A DNA stretch of 64,000 nt from positions 62,001-126,000 of the forward strand of contig RAZA01000001.1 in the NCBI GenBank assembly GCA_003612485.1, read 5' to 3'. Of this stretch, positions 1 through 8,521 are shown one piece after another. The notes under the pieces were generated by a model. The model had not been told where the DNA came from and did no database searches. It saw nothing but the letters and a program-made list of their open reading frames with translations. The translations under genes and the position numbers were made by a program. The stretch is from a bacterium D16-50 (GTDB lineage: Bacteria > Bacillota > Clostridia > Lachnospirales > Lachnospiraceae). Within the stretch, counting starts at the first letter, position 1. Every line of letters starts with the position of its first letter.

Positions 1-623
1 TCGTTGCGGAAAGCCTTGCCGATCTGTCCGATGCCGAAAGGAATCTTCTTTCTGGAAGTCCTCAGAACGTTCTTGAAGTTCACAAAGATACCCTGTGCCG
101 TCTCCGGACGCAGATACACCACGCTCTTCGCATCTTCAGTGACCCCCTGAAAGGTCTTGAACATCAGGTTGAACTGCCTGATGTCTGTAAAGTTATGCTT
201 GCCGCAGCTAGGGCAGGGAATATTATGCTCTTCCACAAACTCCTTCATCTGCTCCTGACTCCAGGAATCCACGCTCTCCGTCAAAGCAATATCCTTCTCC
301 CCGCAGAAATCCTCGATCAGCTTGTCGGCCCGGAAACGCTCATGGCATTCCCTGCAGTCCATGAGAGGATCGGAAAATCCCCCCAGATGTCCGCTGGCGA
401 CCCAGGTCTGGGGATTCATCAATATGGCACAGTCCACGCCTACATTGTAGGGGCTCTCCTGCACGAATTTCTGCCACCATGCCTTTTTCACATTGTTCTT
501 CAGCTCCACACCAAGGTTGCCGTAATCCCAGGTGTTGGCCAGTCCGCCATAAATCTCTGAACCGGGGTAAACGAAGCCTCTGGCCTTTGCCAGCGCCACG
601 ATTTTGTCCATTGTCTTTTCCAT
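1..623 (-). CDS. glyS: Glycine--tRNA ligase, N-terminal part (cut by window edge)
   Basis: Charges tRNA-Gly with glycine in the cytoplasm. The minus-strand reading from the ATG at 623 begins [17 protein letters not shown] and contains the single-chain class II GlyRS signatures [17 protein letters not shown], a cysteine pair in CRECHERF, and [14 protein letters not shown] near class II motif 2. About 207 residues are visible; the rest, including motif 3 and the anticodon-binding domain, lies beyond base 1. An AGGATAAAG-like ribosome site precedes the ATG. This is the dimeric type, not the bacterial alpha2-beta2 type. No T-box is visible in the 74 bases to the upstream gene, so it probably shares a transcript with the recO side. 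Identity is secure. Confidence 0.95.
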   Translation of the reverse strand, partial: MEKTMDKIVALAKARGFVYPGSEIYGGLANTWDYGNLGVELKNNVKKAWWQKFVQESPYNVGVDCAILMNPQTWVASGHLGGFSDPLMDCRECHERFRADKLIEDFCGEKDIALTESVDSWSQEQMKEFVEEHNIPCPSCGKHNFTDIRQFNLMFKTFQGVTEDAKSVVYLRPETAQGIFVNFKNVLRTSRKKIPFGIGQIGKAFRN

Positions 624-697
624 TTTGGTCTTTATCCTGCCTTTCTCATTTTCTCATTTCTTGATATGACGCCCACGGGGGCCAAAAGCTATCCTGC

Positions 698-1303
698 CTA
701 CTTCAGCAGAATATACACCGGCCCCTCCACCATGGAGGGATTGATGCTTCCGTCCTGATTCTCCACGGCGTCGTTGCTGATATGCGTGACAGCCCGGGGA
801 CAGTAGATGTTCGCCTTCATGTCCGTAATGATCAAATATTTGTCTTTCGCCTGCTGCAGCTGGGTTTCCGTAAAGAGAGCACCGTCGCTGACACCGCGCA
901 GAATCACATCCATGCTGAAGCCCTTCTCCATCGCCTCTCCCACGGTTCCGAAGAAAAGCTGACCTTCCAGAAACTCCTCACAGCTTGCGCAGCTGTCGAA
1001 CCCATAGGATACCATCACTCTGACGTCCGAAACAGCCTCCACCTTCTTGACCTGCACTGCAGAATCTTTCTGCTTTGCGGCATTGAACCGGCCGGCCTCT
1101 TCCAAAGCCATGTCCGACAGCTCCGAGACGCTGTAATAGTTCTTGTCAAAGTCCCCCAGCAGCCAGACCTCCACAGTCCCCTCTTTGGCAACTGCCACCG
1201 TAGGAGCCTGAATCACATCCGGCACCTTGGCCTCGCCGCAGCCTGCAAGAAATACGGCGCACAGACATAAATGCACCATAATCCATACTACTTTTTTCAT
1301 CAT
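698..1303 (-). CDS. Predicted lipoprotein, function unknown
   Basis: About 201 residues. The N-terminus has a short basic stretch, a hydrophobic segment and a lipobox FLAGC, so it is probably a membrane-anchored lipoprotein on the outer face. The mature part has a CASC pair (VSYGFDSCASCEEF) and a later lone cysteine in IYCPRAV; a redox or metal role is possible but not shown. I do not recognise the family. An upstream in-frame ATG at 1324 is possible, but GGGGG precedes the ATG at 1303 at good spacing. It lies between recO and glyS on the same strand, 74 bases before glyS. Confidence 0.7.
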   Translation of the reverse strand: MMKKVVWIMVHLCLCAVFLAGCGEAKVPDVIQAPTVAVAKEGTVEVWLLGDFDKNYYSVSELSDMALEEAGRFNAAKQKDSAVQVKKVEAVSDVRVMVSYGFDSCASCEEFLEGQLFFGTVGEAMEKGFSMDVILRGVSDGALFTETQLQQAKDKYLIITDMKANIYCPRAVTHISNDAVENQDGSINPSMVEGPVYILLK

Positions 1304-1546
1304 CACACCCCCTGCCCGCTTCATAGGAGGATACTCACATATCCTCTTGGAATTCCGCCCCGCTTTCCCGGTTCAAAACTCCCCTGCACAATTCTATGCC
1401 GCGGAAACGGGCCTCCTTCAAAATTGCGCTCCCGCGTCCGTCCTTCGGATGCAGGTCTATGCCATCAAGGCGGTTCCCGATTCGCCGGTTTCCTTCCGGC
1501 TCCTCCAAAACCGCCACCATCATCATATCAGATATCTGTCGTTTTT
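1304..1546 (-). other. Intergenic gap with hairpin-rich sequence
   Basis: About 240 bases between the recO stop and the lipoprotein start. On the minus strand it contains a nested inverted repeat: outer arms GGCGGTT / AACCGCC enclose inner arms GCCGG / CCGGC. A short open frame (about 1335-1523) runs through it, but it has no ribosome site and no recognisable product. A leader RNA for the lipoprotein is one reading; I recognise no riboswitch class. Confidence 0.3.
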
Positions 1547-2197
1547 TCAACACAGAGTTTGCAGAACTTCCAGACTTTTGAATCTGCAGCCCACGAAAAG
1601 CTTCATGTACCCGGCCGCAACCCTCTCTAGCTGCGCCAGAACCTGATCCGTCACCGTAAATGTATAAAGCTTCTCCACCGGACTCTCCGCTATGTACCGC
1701 AGCGCATAGACCGTGGACTCTTCCAGCGTCTCGTCCTCCGGCGGTCCCGGAAACTCGCCGTTCACCGCTATGGCCTTGCATTCAAAGACACAGCGCACAA
1801 GAGCGTTGGGCAGCGCCGGGACGCATAGAGCCTTCAGGGACTGATACAGCAGCTTCATCATCTCCCGTTCATCATTGTTCTCCCTTGTATAGTAATCCGC
1901 CACCTCCGCAAAATACATGCCATAGCAGGCACCTACATAGTCCGTTCTGAGCGTCTCGAAATAGTTCTGAATCTCTGCCTCGGAAATGGTATATGAGGAC
2001 CTGCCCTCATAGAGCTTAAAACTTCCAAAGGAAAAGGGGGTGGTGGCTGCTGCCAGACGGCTGCCCGGCTTCCTTGCCCCTTTGGCAAAGGCAGACAGCT
2101 TTCCCCGCTCCTTCGTCAGAATGCTGATCCGCCTATCGTACTCTCCCACCGGGGACTGCTTCAATATGATTCCCGTGACCCATATATATTCCTGCAT
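1547..2197 (-). CDS. recO: DNA repair protein RecO
   Basis: RecO loads RecA on gapped single-stranded DNA with RecF and RecR. The product is 216 residues. The N-terminus (VTGIILKQSPVGEYDRRISILTKERG) is the RecO OB fold. The middle matches the RecO helical domain, with YFETLRTDYVGACYGMYFAEVADYYT and a late LPNALVRCVFECKAIAVNGEFP. Family members are often 240-250 residues, so this one is slightly short at the C-terminus (ends ...KSLEVLQTLC). The start overlaps the end of the yqzL-like gene by about 65 bases, the conserved era / yqzL / recO arrangement of Firmicutes. Confidence 0.9.
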   Translation of the reverse strand: MQEYIWVTGIILKQSPVGEYDRRISILTKERGKLSAFAKGARKPGSRLAAATTPFSFGSFKLYEGRSSYTISEAEIQNYFETLRTDYVGACYGMYFAEVADYYTRENNDEREMMKLLYQSLKALCVPALPNALVRCVFECKAIAVNGEFPGPPEDETLEESTVYALRYIAESPVEKLYTFTVTDQVLAQLERVAAGYMKLFVGCRFKSLEVLQTLC

Positions 2198-2327
2198 GAT
2201 CGTCTTTTCTTACCTGCCCCGTTTTGTCCCTTCCCGTCTCTTTGGCGCTGGACACGAAGGACAAGTAATCCTCTATTCTCCCGCTCCTCTCAAATTGCTC
2301 CCAACATCCTTTTTCCCTTATATCCAT
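2133..2327 (-). CDS. YqzL-like small protein between era and recO
   Basis: A 64-residue open frame on the era-recO transcript. The first 25 residues (MDIREKGCWEQFERSGRIEDYL) resemble the W..F...G.I..YL pattern of YqzL, the roughly 47-residue protein encoded at exactly this place in Bacillus. The ATG at 2327 has AAGGGG nine bases upstream. The last 20 codons overlap the recO start in another frame, so the C-terminal tail may be neutral. Function of the family is unknown. The assignment rests on position and a short motif. Confidence 0.6.
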   Translation of the reverse strand: MDIREKGCWEQFERSGRIEDYLSFVSSAKETGRDKTGQVRKDDHAGIYMGHGNHIEAVPGGRVR

Positions 2328-2450
2328 CTTATGCATCCCCTTGCTTATGGTATTCTACTCAATTCGCCTCCGCCTGATCTCCACGGTCCAACGGTCCGAA
2401 ATTCCTCCTGCTTAGGGTCTGCATTTTCCGTTTTTCTATTCGTCCCCCTT

Positions 2451-3365
2451 TTACACGTCTTTGGGATTGTAGCCGAAATTCTTCAGCAACAAGTCATTGT
2501 CCCGCCAATCCTTTTTTACCTTCACCCAGAGCTTCAAAGCCACCTTCATCTCCATCATAGCCTCGATCTCATGCCTTGCGGAGCTGCCGATCTTCTTCAG
2601 CATCTGTCCGTCCTTCCCTATAATGATTCCTTTATGGGAATTTTTTTCGCAGGCGATGGTAGCGTCAATATGGCAGATATTTTTTTCTTCCCTCATGCGT
2701 TCCACGCTCACCGCGATGCCGTGAGGCACCTCATCCTCCAGCGAACGCAGAGCCTTCTCACGAATCAGCTCTGCCACCACCTGCCGCATGGGCTGGTCCG
2801 TGACCATGTCCTCGTCAAAGAAAGGCTCCCCCTCCGGCAGATAGCTGAAGATGCATTTGACCAGTCTTTCCGTGTTATGGCCCTTCAGCGCCGACACGGG
2901 CACGATCTCCTTAAAATCCAGCTCCTTCTGATAGGTGTCGATGAAGGCCAAAACCTCCTCCTTCTTCACAGTATCCGTCTTGTTGATCACAAGGATCACG
3001 GGGGCCTTGGCTTTCTTCAGCTGCTCGATAATATGACGCTCCCCGCCGCCGATGAAATTCGAGGGCTCCACCAGCCACAGAATCACATCCGCCTCCTCCA
3101 AGGTATGCTCCGCCACGCTCACCATATAATTGCCCAGCTTGTCTTTCGCCTTATGGATCCCCGGCGTGTCCAGAAACACGATCTGCCCCTCCTCCAAGGT
3201 CAGTATTGTTCTGGCTCTGGTGCGAGTGGTCTGGGGCTTCGGGGAGGTGATCGCTATCTTCTGCCCTATGAGCCTATTCATCAGCGTGGACTTTCCCACG
3301 TTGGGCCTGCCGATCAGGGCCACGAAGCCCGCCTTGTATGGTTTCTTATCACTCATTTCTTCCAT
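2451..3365 (-). CDS. era: GTPase Era
   Basis: Era is an essential GTPase that binds the 3' end of 16S rRNA and helps mature the 30S subunit. The 304-residue protein has the Ras-like G domain with G1 GRPNVGKST, G3 DTPG and G4 NKTD, then the C-terminal KH domain with the sequence GIIIGKDGQMLKKIG. Length is standard. GGAGG stands eight bases before the ATG at 3365. It lies upstream of the yqzL-like gene and recO on the same strand. The gap to the upstream lipoprotein gene is filled by 103-bp repeats. Confidence 0.97.
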   Translation of the reverse strand: MEEMSDKKPYKAGFVALIGRPNVGKSTLMNRLIGQKIAITSPKPQTTRTRARTILTLEEGQIVFLDTPGIHKAKDKLGNYMVSVAEHTLEEADVILWLVEPSNFIGGGERHIIEQLKKAKAPVILVINKTDTVKKEEVLAFIDTYQKELDFKEIVPVSALKGHNTERLVKCIFSYLPEGEPFFDEDMVTDQPMRQVVAELIREKALRSLEDEVPHGIAVSVERMREEKNICHIDATIACEKNSHKGIIIGKDGQMLKKIGSSARHEIEAMMEMKVALKLWVKVKKDWRDNDLLLKNFGYNPKDV

Positions 3366-3380
3366 GGTAAATTCCTCCTA

Positions 3381-3650
3381 TTCCAGTACCGTCTCTACGC
3401 TTCAGGCACCCTTACCTGCGGGATCAATTCCGGACGCTTTGCTGTCCGGAATTCCTCCCCGGTGCCTTCCGCTACGCGACTGTTTCCAGTACCGTCTCTA
3501 CGCTTCAGGCACCCTTCTGCTCCATAACTGTTTCCAGTACCGTCTCTACGCTTCAGGCACCCCTGCCTGCGGGATCAATTCCGGACGCTTTGCTGTCCGG
3601 AATTCCTCCCCGGTGCCTTCCGCTACGCGACTGTTTCCAGTACCGTCTCT
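3381..3650. repeat. 103-bp tandem repeat with hairpin, between DUF4349 gene and era
   Basis: A 103-bp unit occurs at 3381-3483 and again at 3532-3634. Between them is a 48-bp shortened copy (3484-3531), and after them a 16-bp remnant (3635-3650). All four begin TTCCAGTACCGTCTCT. Each long unit contains a perfect 10-bp stem, AATTCCGGAC / GTCCGGAATT, with an 8-base loop (first copy 3426-3435 with 3444-3453). Flanking GGTGCC / GGCACC blocks could extend the fold. It sits directly after the stop of the upstream minus-strand gene. It may be a REP-like element or an mRNA 3'-end structure. Confidence 0.85.
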
Positions 3651-3656
3651 GCGCTC

Positions 3657-4772
3657 CTACTCCTTATTTCTTTCCTGACCGCCCTGAGGCTGGCCAGGCT
3701 GCATGCCCTGCGGGGGGAACCCTTGTCCTCCCTGCCATACATTTCCCCGCATCATGGGAGGCGGAACCACCCCTCCCTCAGGAGTCTTCCTGTTCCGCCG
3801 CTTTCTGCGCTGCACCCAGATCACCAGCAGGACCGCTCCTGCCAGCAGCGCCCAGATCAGAAGATAGGGACTGCTGATGACAAACCATACCAAAAGCTCC
3901 GCGGCGCCGTCCCTGATATTCCGCAGACTGCCTATGAATCCCTGACTGATCCTCTCTCCCAGATCAGGCTCCGCCACCGGCGTCAGCTCCTGCACTTCGG
4001 AAATATTCAGGTTGACCGTGGCATAATCCACCTTGTTGTCAAGGGTCCTGAGCTTGGATTCCATGCTCTCCAGCTGATACTGGACTTCCGACAGACGCTC
4101 CTCCAGCGAGATGATCTCCTCAACGGTCTCGGCTCTGTCCAGAAATTCCAGCAGTCTCGATTGCTCCGTCCGAAGAACATTTCTGCGGCTCTCCATGTCC
4201 GCATAGGACAAGGTGACGTCCACCACATTCTCGGAGCGCCTGATCACATTGCTCACACCGGACACTGCCGTCAAAAACTCTGTGAGCCTTCCCTGGGGAA
4301 TGCGGACTGTCATGTCGGAATGTCTGGAGCTGCCGGAGCTTGAATACCTGCTGCCGTTGTAGGTATCCATATTCTCTATATAGCCTCCCAGCTCCGCGAT
4401 TCTGGTCTCCAGCCCAGACACAGCTTCGTCGAACTGTCTGGTCTCCACGTCCATATTTACCGTGGTGATCAGTTTCCATCCCGCCGAGACGCCCTGCCCT
4501 CCGGTCTGTGCGCCGCTCCCCAAGGTCTTGTTCCCTTCAGAATAATCAGCGCTTCCGCTGCCAATGGGATACATTTCCCCGCCGCTTTCGCCGGACACAT
4601 CCATGTTCATGGTGGAGGATCCGACTCCGCCGCTGTCTAAGCTAGTCTTATCTCCTGCCGCCCCGCAGCCCATGCACAGAATCACCGCCAGCACCCATGC
4701 CAGCACAGCCGCACCTTTTTTCACCCAAACTCTATTCCATCCCCCAGTTTCCCTTTTCCGCTTCTCTTTCAT
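3657..4772 (-). CDS. DUF4349-domain lipoprotein
   Basis: About 371 residues. The N-terminus has a hydrophobic export segment and lipobox CMGC. After a low-complexity Gly/Ser linker comes the DUF4349 core: a strand starting WKLITTVNMDVETRQFDEAV, GGYIENMDTY, and a coiled-coil stretch (SLEERLSEVQYQLESMESKL). A transmembrane helix follows (SSPYLLIWALLAGAVLLVIW), with a basic stop-transfer and a Pro/Gly/Gln-rich cytoplasmic tail. It should be anchored at both ends, with the coiled coil outside. Function of the family is unknown; some members are implicated in envelope stress. I chose the ATG at 4772 (AGGAG upstream) over an in-frame ATG at 4886, which would spoil the signal peptide. Confidence 0.85.
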   Translation of the reverse strand: MKEKRKRETGGWNRVWVKKGAAVLAWVLAVILCMGCGAAGDKTSLDSGGVGSSTMNMDVSGESGGEMYPIGSGSADYSEGNKTLGSGAQTGGQGVSAGWKLITTVNMDVETRQFDEAVSGLETRIAELGGYIENMDTYNGSRYSSSGSSRHSDMTVRIPQGRLTEFLTAVSGVSNVIRRSENVVDVTLSYADMESRRNVLRTEQSRLLEFLDRAETVEEIISLEERLSEVQYQLESMESKLRTLDNKVDYATVNLNISEVQELTPVAEPDLGERISQGFIGSLRNIRDGAAELLVWFVISSPYLLIWALLAGAVLLVIWVQRRKRRNRKTPEGGVVPPPMMRGNVWQGGQGFPPQGMQPGQPQGGQERNKE

Positions 4773-4809
4773 ACGAACTCCTTTCCGCCTTTTATCCGGC
4801 ATCCTGCCG

Positions 4810-4865
4810 CATTGCACTCCCCGGAAGCGGCTTTGCCGCTCCAAGGAGCGCGTTGCAGGGCAATG
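4810..4865. repeat. REP-like palindrome upstream of the DUF4349 gene
   Basis: Nested inverted repeat in the 148-base gap between the M16C protease stop and the DUF4349 gene start: outer arms CATTGC / GCAATG (4810-4815, 4860-4865), inner arms GGAAGCGGC / GCCGCTCC around a TTT loop (4823-4842). There is no clear T run, so it is not an obvious terminator. Confidence 0.5.
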
Positions 4866-4920
4866 GGAAATCGTCTCCTTTGACACGTTTTTCCCTTCTA
4901 CCGAATATAGACGAAAAAAA

Positions 4921-7836
4921 TCAGTTCAGGTTCTCCAGCTTCAGGAACTTGCTCTCCTCGGATCTGATTTTCTGCTCGTTTCCTACCACGCAGAAACAGT
5001 CATCCTCCATAAAGGCCTCAATGTACTTCGACAGCTCCCTGATCTGTTCAGGGGTCACCTGCAGCACCTCGTCCCTCTCCTTCTGAATCATCTCAATGGT
5101 CACTCCGGTCATATAGGCTACCTTGGAACGGCGTCCCTTTGCCGATGCGGTCAGAGGCATGTCTATATTGCTGAAGGTTCCGATGATATACTGGGTCATG
5201 GTTCTTTCGTCCGCCTCATAATTAGCTATGAACTCGGCTGCTTTTTCATATACGTCTACGGTCTGTCCCAGATTGGGATCCCGATAGGATACAAAATAGC
5301 TTGCCCCATTCCTTGCAAAGCCGCACATGCACCCATATGCGCCTCCCTTCACGCGGATGTTGGTCCACAGATATTCATATCCCATCATTACTTTCAGCAC
5401 ATTCAGCACTCCCGTGTAGGGTAAGCCCTTTCTCAGGAAATTGCCTGCACGGCAGACATACTGCACCTGTCCGGCATTCATGAAGCCCTCGTTCTTCTTT
5501 ATTAAAGCCGGAGCGAAGGCCGCCTTCTCCACCTCGCAGGTATACAGCGCCTCGTTCAGGTCGGCAATAGGATCCTCCAGACTCTTGAATGCTTCCTGAC
5601 TGCCCGTAAAGTCTACCAGAAGGTTCTCCGGACGGAAGATCATCTTGCAGAGGGTCTGAAGCTTTTCCACCAGCCCCTCCTTCTTCTCCTGAAATCCCGT
5701 CTCCAGCTCCTGCGTCAGGCGATACTGGCCGATGCCGTCCAGCATATCCTCCGCCGCTTCCTTGGGATTGCAGTAGGAAAGCGCCCTTGTGACCGCAACG
5801 CTGTGGCCCGCCCCCATCATATACTCCTGCATCCGGGAATTGTTTTCCGCCAAAATCTCCTTCAGCCTCTTTCCGTCCGTCAGATTGCTGGTCAGCATCA
5901 GCTCCTTCATCAGCTCCACAGCCTTGCCCAGCTTGTCCTCCAGCGCTTTTGTGGAGATTTCCAGACATATCTTATATTGATCAGGATCTGTGGCATCAGG
6001 ATAGAAGTTCTGGCTGACGGAAATACCCCCTGTGGCCAGATTGATCTCATTGCACAGCTCCGCATAGGTGTAATTCTTTGTATCCAGCTTGCTGAAGACA
6101 TCGGGCAGAATGCCGATATACGGATAATATTCTTCCGGTATATCATGCACCTTGAACATCAGCGTCAGATAGCCGATACCGTTGGTAAATACATTGTGGT
6201 ACAAGGAAGGAATCGCACCCAGCACCTTCCCCTCATTTACCAGAGGCGTCGCTTCCTTCTTTATGTCCCCTCTGGCAAGAAGCGGAATCTTGGCTATATT
6301 TTCGGCAGAATCCTCCGTCTCCCTGAATGCGGAAAGAGCATCCATCATATTCCTTATGCCATCCAGCTGCCCTTGGGTCATTCCCTCTTTGATGCCCTTC
6401 AGCTGAGCCTTCAGCGCATCTTCCTGCACCTTGGCCAGACCCACCTTAGGCTCCAGAATCACCATGGCTGCATGAGGATTGTCAAGCAGATATTTCTGTA
6501 TCAGCCCCTCGAAATATCCGCTCTGAACCTTCTCCCGCAGCTTGGCATAGGTCTCATTTGCCTCGATATGGATAAAGGGCTTCTCATCATCGTAAAGCCA
6601 GCTGTCCAGCACCTGCAGACCGTACATCAGCCCCTTGGGAGCGTTGCCGAAATCCGCCTCTCTATACCTGAACTCATAATAATTGATGGCAGCAAGCAAG
6701 GCCTTCTCGTCGAAGCCTTTCTTCACGATTCCCTGAAGGACCTCCCGGATAGTGGCCTTGAATTCCTCCTCCCGGCTCACGGAGGTTCCCTTTGCCACCA
6801 CGCTGAAATAAGGCTGCTTCAAGCTATAGTCATAGATGCTGAAGACGTCCTTTCCGATCCCTTTGTCGATCAGAGCCTGCTTCAGAGGCGCCCCCGGAAC
6901 GGTGCAGAGCGCAAAGTCCAGCACCTGAAACGCCACGTACAGCTCCCGGTCCAGACTGTCTCCCACGGACATGTTCCATGCCAGATAGGCATTCTCCTCC
7001 ACCTTTTCTCCGTCGCTGACAGGATACTCTCTCACTCTGCGGGCCGGCTCCGCAAAAGCAGGCTCCCCCGACACCACGGAGTCTACTTTCAGGGCGTCAA
7101 AGCGGGACAGATAGTGCTCGTCGATAAACTGCAGCTTCTCCGCCATATCCATGTTGCCATAGAGATAAATATAGCTGTTGGAGGGATGATAATAGGTTCT
7201 GTGGAAATCCAAAAACTGCTCATAGGTTAGGTCCGGAATGAACTGCGGATCTCCCCCTGACTCACAGCCATAGGTGGTGTGGGGATACAGCGCCGAGGTG
7301 ATCTCCCTGTACAAGACCCCGTCAGGAGAAGAGAACGCGCCCTTCATCTCATTGTAAACCACACCGTTGTAAATCAGCTCTCCTGCATCGTTGAGCTCAT
7401 AATGCCAACCCTCCTGACGGAAAATGGCTTCCTTCTCATAAATATTTGGATATAGCACCGCGTCCAGATACACATGCATCAGATTCTGGAAATCCTTGTC
7501 GTTGCAGCTGGCCACCGGATACACCGTCTTGTCCGGATAGGTCATTGCGTTCAGGAAGGTGTTCAGAGAGCCCTTTACCAGCTCTATGAAGGGATCCTTC
7601 ACCGGAAACTCCTTTGAGCCGCAGAGCACGGAATGCTCCAGTATGTGCGCTACGCCAGTTGAATCTTTTGGGGTAGTCCTAAAGCCAATGTAGAATACCT
7701 TGTTCTCATCATCATTGGATACCAGCGCCACTCTGGCCCCTGTCTTTTTGTGCCTGCACAGATAGGTCACGCTGTTGATGTCTGCTATCTCTCTCTTCTC
7801 TATAATCTCATAGCTTGACAATTCTTCTAGTTTCAT
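4921..7836 (-). CDS. M16C family zinc metallopeptidase (insulinase / presequence-protease type)
   Basis: A 971-residue cytoplasmic peptidase, full length for the M16C subfamily that folds as two clam-shell halves and degrades short peptides. The inverted zinc motif HxxEH is present as HILEHSVLCGS near residue 70, with the distal glutamate region YNGVVYNEMKGAFSSP. The peptidase M16C-associated domain lies in the middle, and the C-terminal half carries GGAYGCMCG, typical of the inactive second pair. An upstream in-frame ATG at 7905 exists, but the ATG at 7836 has AGGAG at good spacing and starts MKLEELSSYEIIE. It precedes the DUF4349 gene on the same strand. Confidence 0.93.
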   Translation of the reverse strand: MKLEELSSYEIIEKREIADINSVTYLCRHKKTGARVALVSNDDENKVFYIGFRTTPKDSTGVAHILEHSVLCGSKEFPVKDPFIELVKGSLNTFLNAMTYPDKTVYPVASCNDKDFQNLMHVYLDAVLYPNIYEKEAIFRQEGWHYELNDAGELIYNGVVYNEMKGAFSSPDGVLYREITSALYPHTTYGCESGGDPQFIPDLTYEQFLDFHRTYYHPSNSYIYLYGNMDMAEKLQFIDEHYLSRFDALKVDSVVSGEPAFAEPARRVREYPVSDGEKVEENAYLAWNMSVGDSLDRELYVAFQVLDFALCTVPGAPLKQALIDKGIGKDVFSIYDYSLKQPYFSVVAKGTSVSREEEFKATIREVLQGIVKKGFDEKALLAAINYYEFRYREADFGNAPKGLMYGLQVLDSWLYDDEKPFIHIEANETYAKLREKVQSGYFEGLIQKYLLDNPHAAMVILEPKVGLAKVQEDALKAQLKGIKEGMTQGQLDGIRNMMDALSAFRETEDSAENIAKIPLLARGDIKKEATPLVNEGKVLGAIPSLYHNVFTNGIGYLTLMFKVHDIPEEYYPYIGILPDVFSKLDTKNYTYAELCNEINLATGGISVSQNFYPDATDPDQYKICLEISTKALEDKLGKAVELMKELMLTSNLTDGKRLKEILAENNSRMQEYMMGAGHSVAVTRALSYCNPKEAAEDMLDGIGQYRLTQELETGFQEKKEGLVEKLQTLCKMIFRPENLLVDFTGSQEAFKSLEDPIADLNEALYTCEVEKAAFAPALIKKNEGFMNAGQVQYVCRAGNFLRKGLPYTGVLNVLKVMMGYEYLWTNIRVKGGAYGCMCGFARNGASYFVSYRDPNLGQTVDVYEKAAEFIANYEADERTMTQYIIGTFSNIDMPLTASAKGRRSKVAYMTGVTIEMIQKERDEVLQVTPEQIRELSKYIEAFMEDDCFCVVGNEQKIRSEESKFLKLENLN

Positions 7837-7959
7837 ATGCCTCTCCTTTAATAATATATTTTGTATTAAGTCAAGGAACGCCTTGGGATATCCCATCTCC
7901 AACACATTCCGCGCTTACGCACATCATAACCCTGAAACGGGACTGTCATGTCCCCCGGC

Positions 7960-8050
7960 CCTGAGCCTCTGTCTCTGCAGCGGCTATCATATGCTTCGGC
8001 TCCGGGCCTTTGTCCCTGCAGCGACTGCCATATACATCGGCAGTTCAGTT
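7960..8050. repeat. Diverged tandem duplication (period about 49 bp) after a stop codon
   Basis: Two imperfect copies of a block containing TGTCTCTGCAGCG / TGTCCCTGCAGCG followed by GACTGCCATATA-like sequence and TCGGC, beginning near 7971 and 8020. Roughly three quarters of positions agree. The block ends where the 154-residue hypothetical gene stops (8051). It fits the pattern of duplicated sequence after gene ends seen elsewhere in the window. Confidence 0.5.
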
Positions 8051-8515
8051 CTACATGCCAAGCAGAGCAAGCTTGCTCACGGACAGTTCCTGAACCACCA
8101 GCCCCTGCCGCTCCTTCTCCTCCGGCGGCAGAGCCGTCAGCTCTTCTATGGTGAGCTGCTTTGTCACATACCGTTTCCTTCCTTCCTCCCAAGAGCTGTC
8201 CCTGCGCCCTCCGGCGCCCCCCGGCACACGGCCCAGCAGCCCCTTTTTTTCCTCGATCACGCTGACCCTGATTCTGGCCTTCATCTGCCGATATATCTTT
8301 ACCAGAAAACTCTCCGGCCTAAGGTAATACAAGTGTGTCTCCAATGTATCCTCCAGATCCGCCTCCGGCAGCACATAGCGCTCCATCAGCATCCGGAGCT
8401 TGAACAGCAGCTCCTCCTCGTCCAGAAGCTCCCTGAAGGTATACTTGCTCCCCACGTAAATCCGGTTCGTGTCCTGCATGCTATATTTGAAATCTTCATA
8501 AATCGTCTGCCGCAT
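8051..8515 (-). CDS. Hypothetical protein paired with sigma-like gene
   Basis: 154 residues with no export signal or membrane segment, rich in charged helical sequence (FRELLDEEELLFKLRMLMERYVL), with a Gly/Arg-rich hinge near residue 100 and a C-terminal helix EELTALPPEEKERQGLVVQELSV. I do not recognise a family. It starts six bases after the sigma-70-like gene stops, so the two are almost certainly co-transcribed and may be partners, for example a sigma-like protein and its modulator. That link is inference from spacing only. Confidence 0.7.
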   Translation of the reverse strand: MRQTIYEDFKYSMQDTNRIYVGSKYTFRELLDEEELLFKLRMLMERYVLPEADLEDTLETHLYYLRPESFLVKIYRQMKARIRVSVIEEKKGLLGRVPGGAGGRRDSSWEEGRKRYVTKQLTIEELTALPPEEKERQGLVVQELSVSKLALLGM

Positions 8516-8521
8516 TCTTGT

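Noticed and set aside
624-697. T-box or riboswitch before glyS
   Set aside because: Only 74 bases lie between the upstream gene and glyS; no T-box sequence is visible.
1335-1523. Small minus-strand ORF between recO and the lipoprotein
   Set aside because: No ribosome site, hairpin-rich DNA, no recognisable motif.
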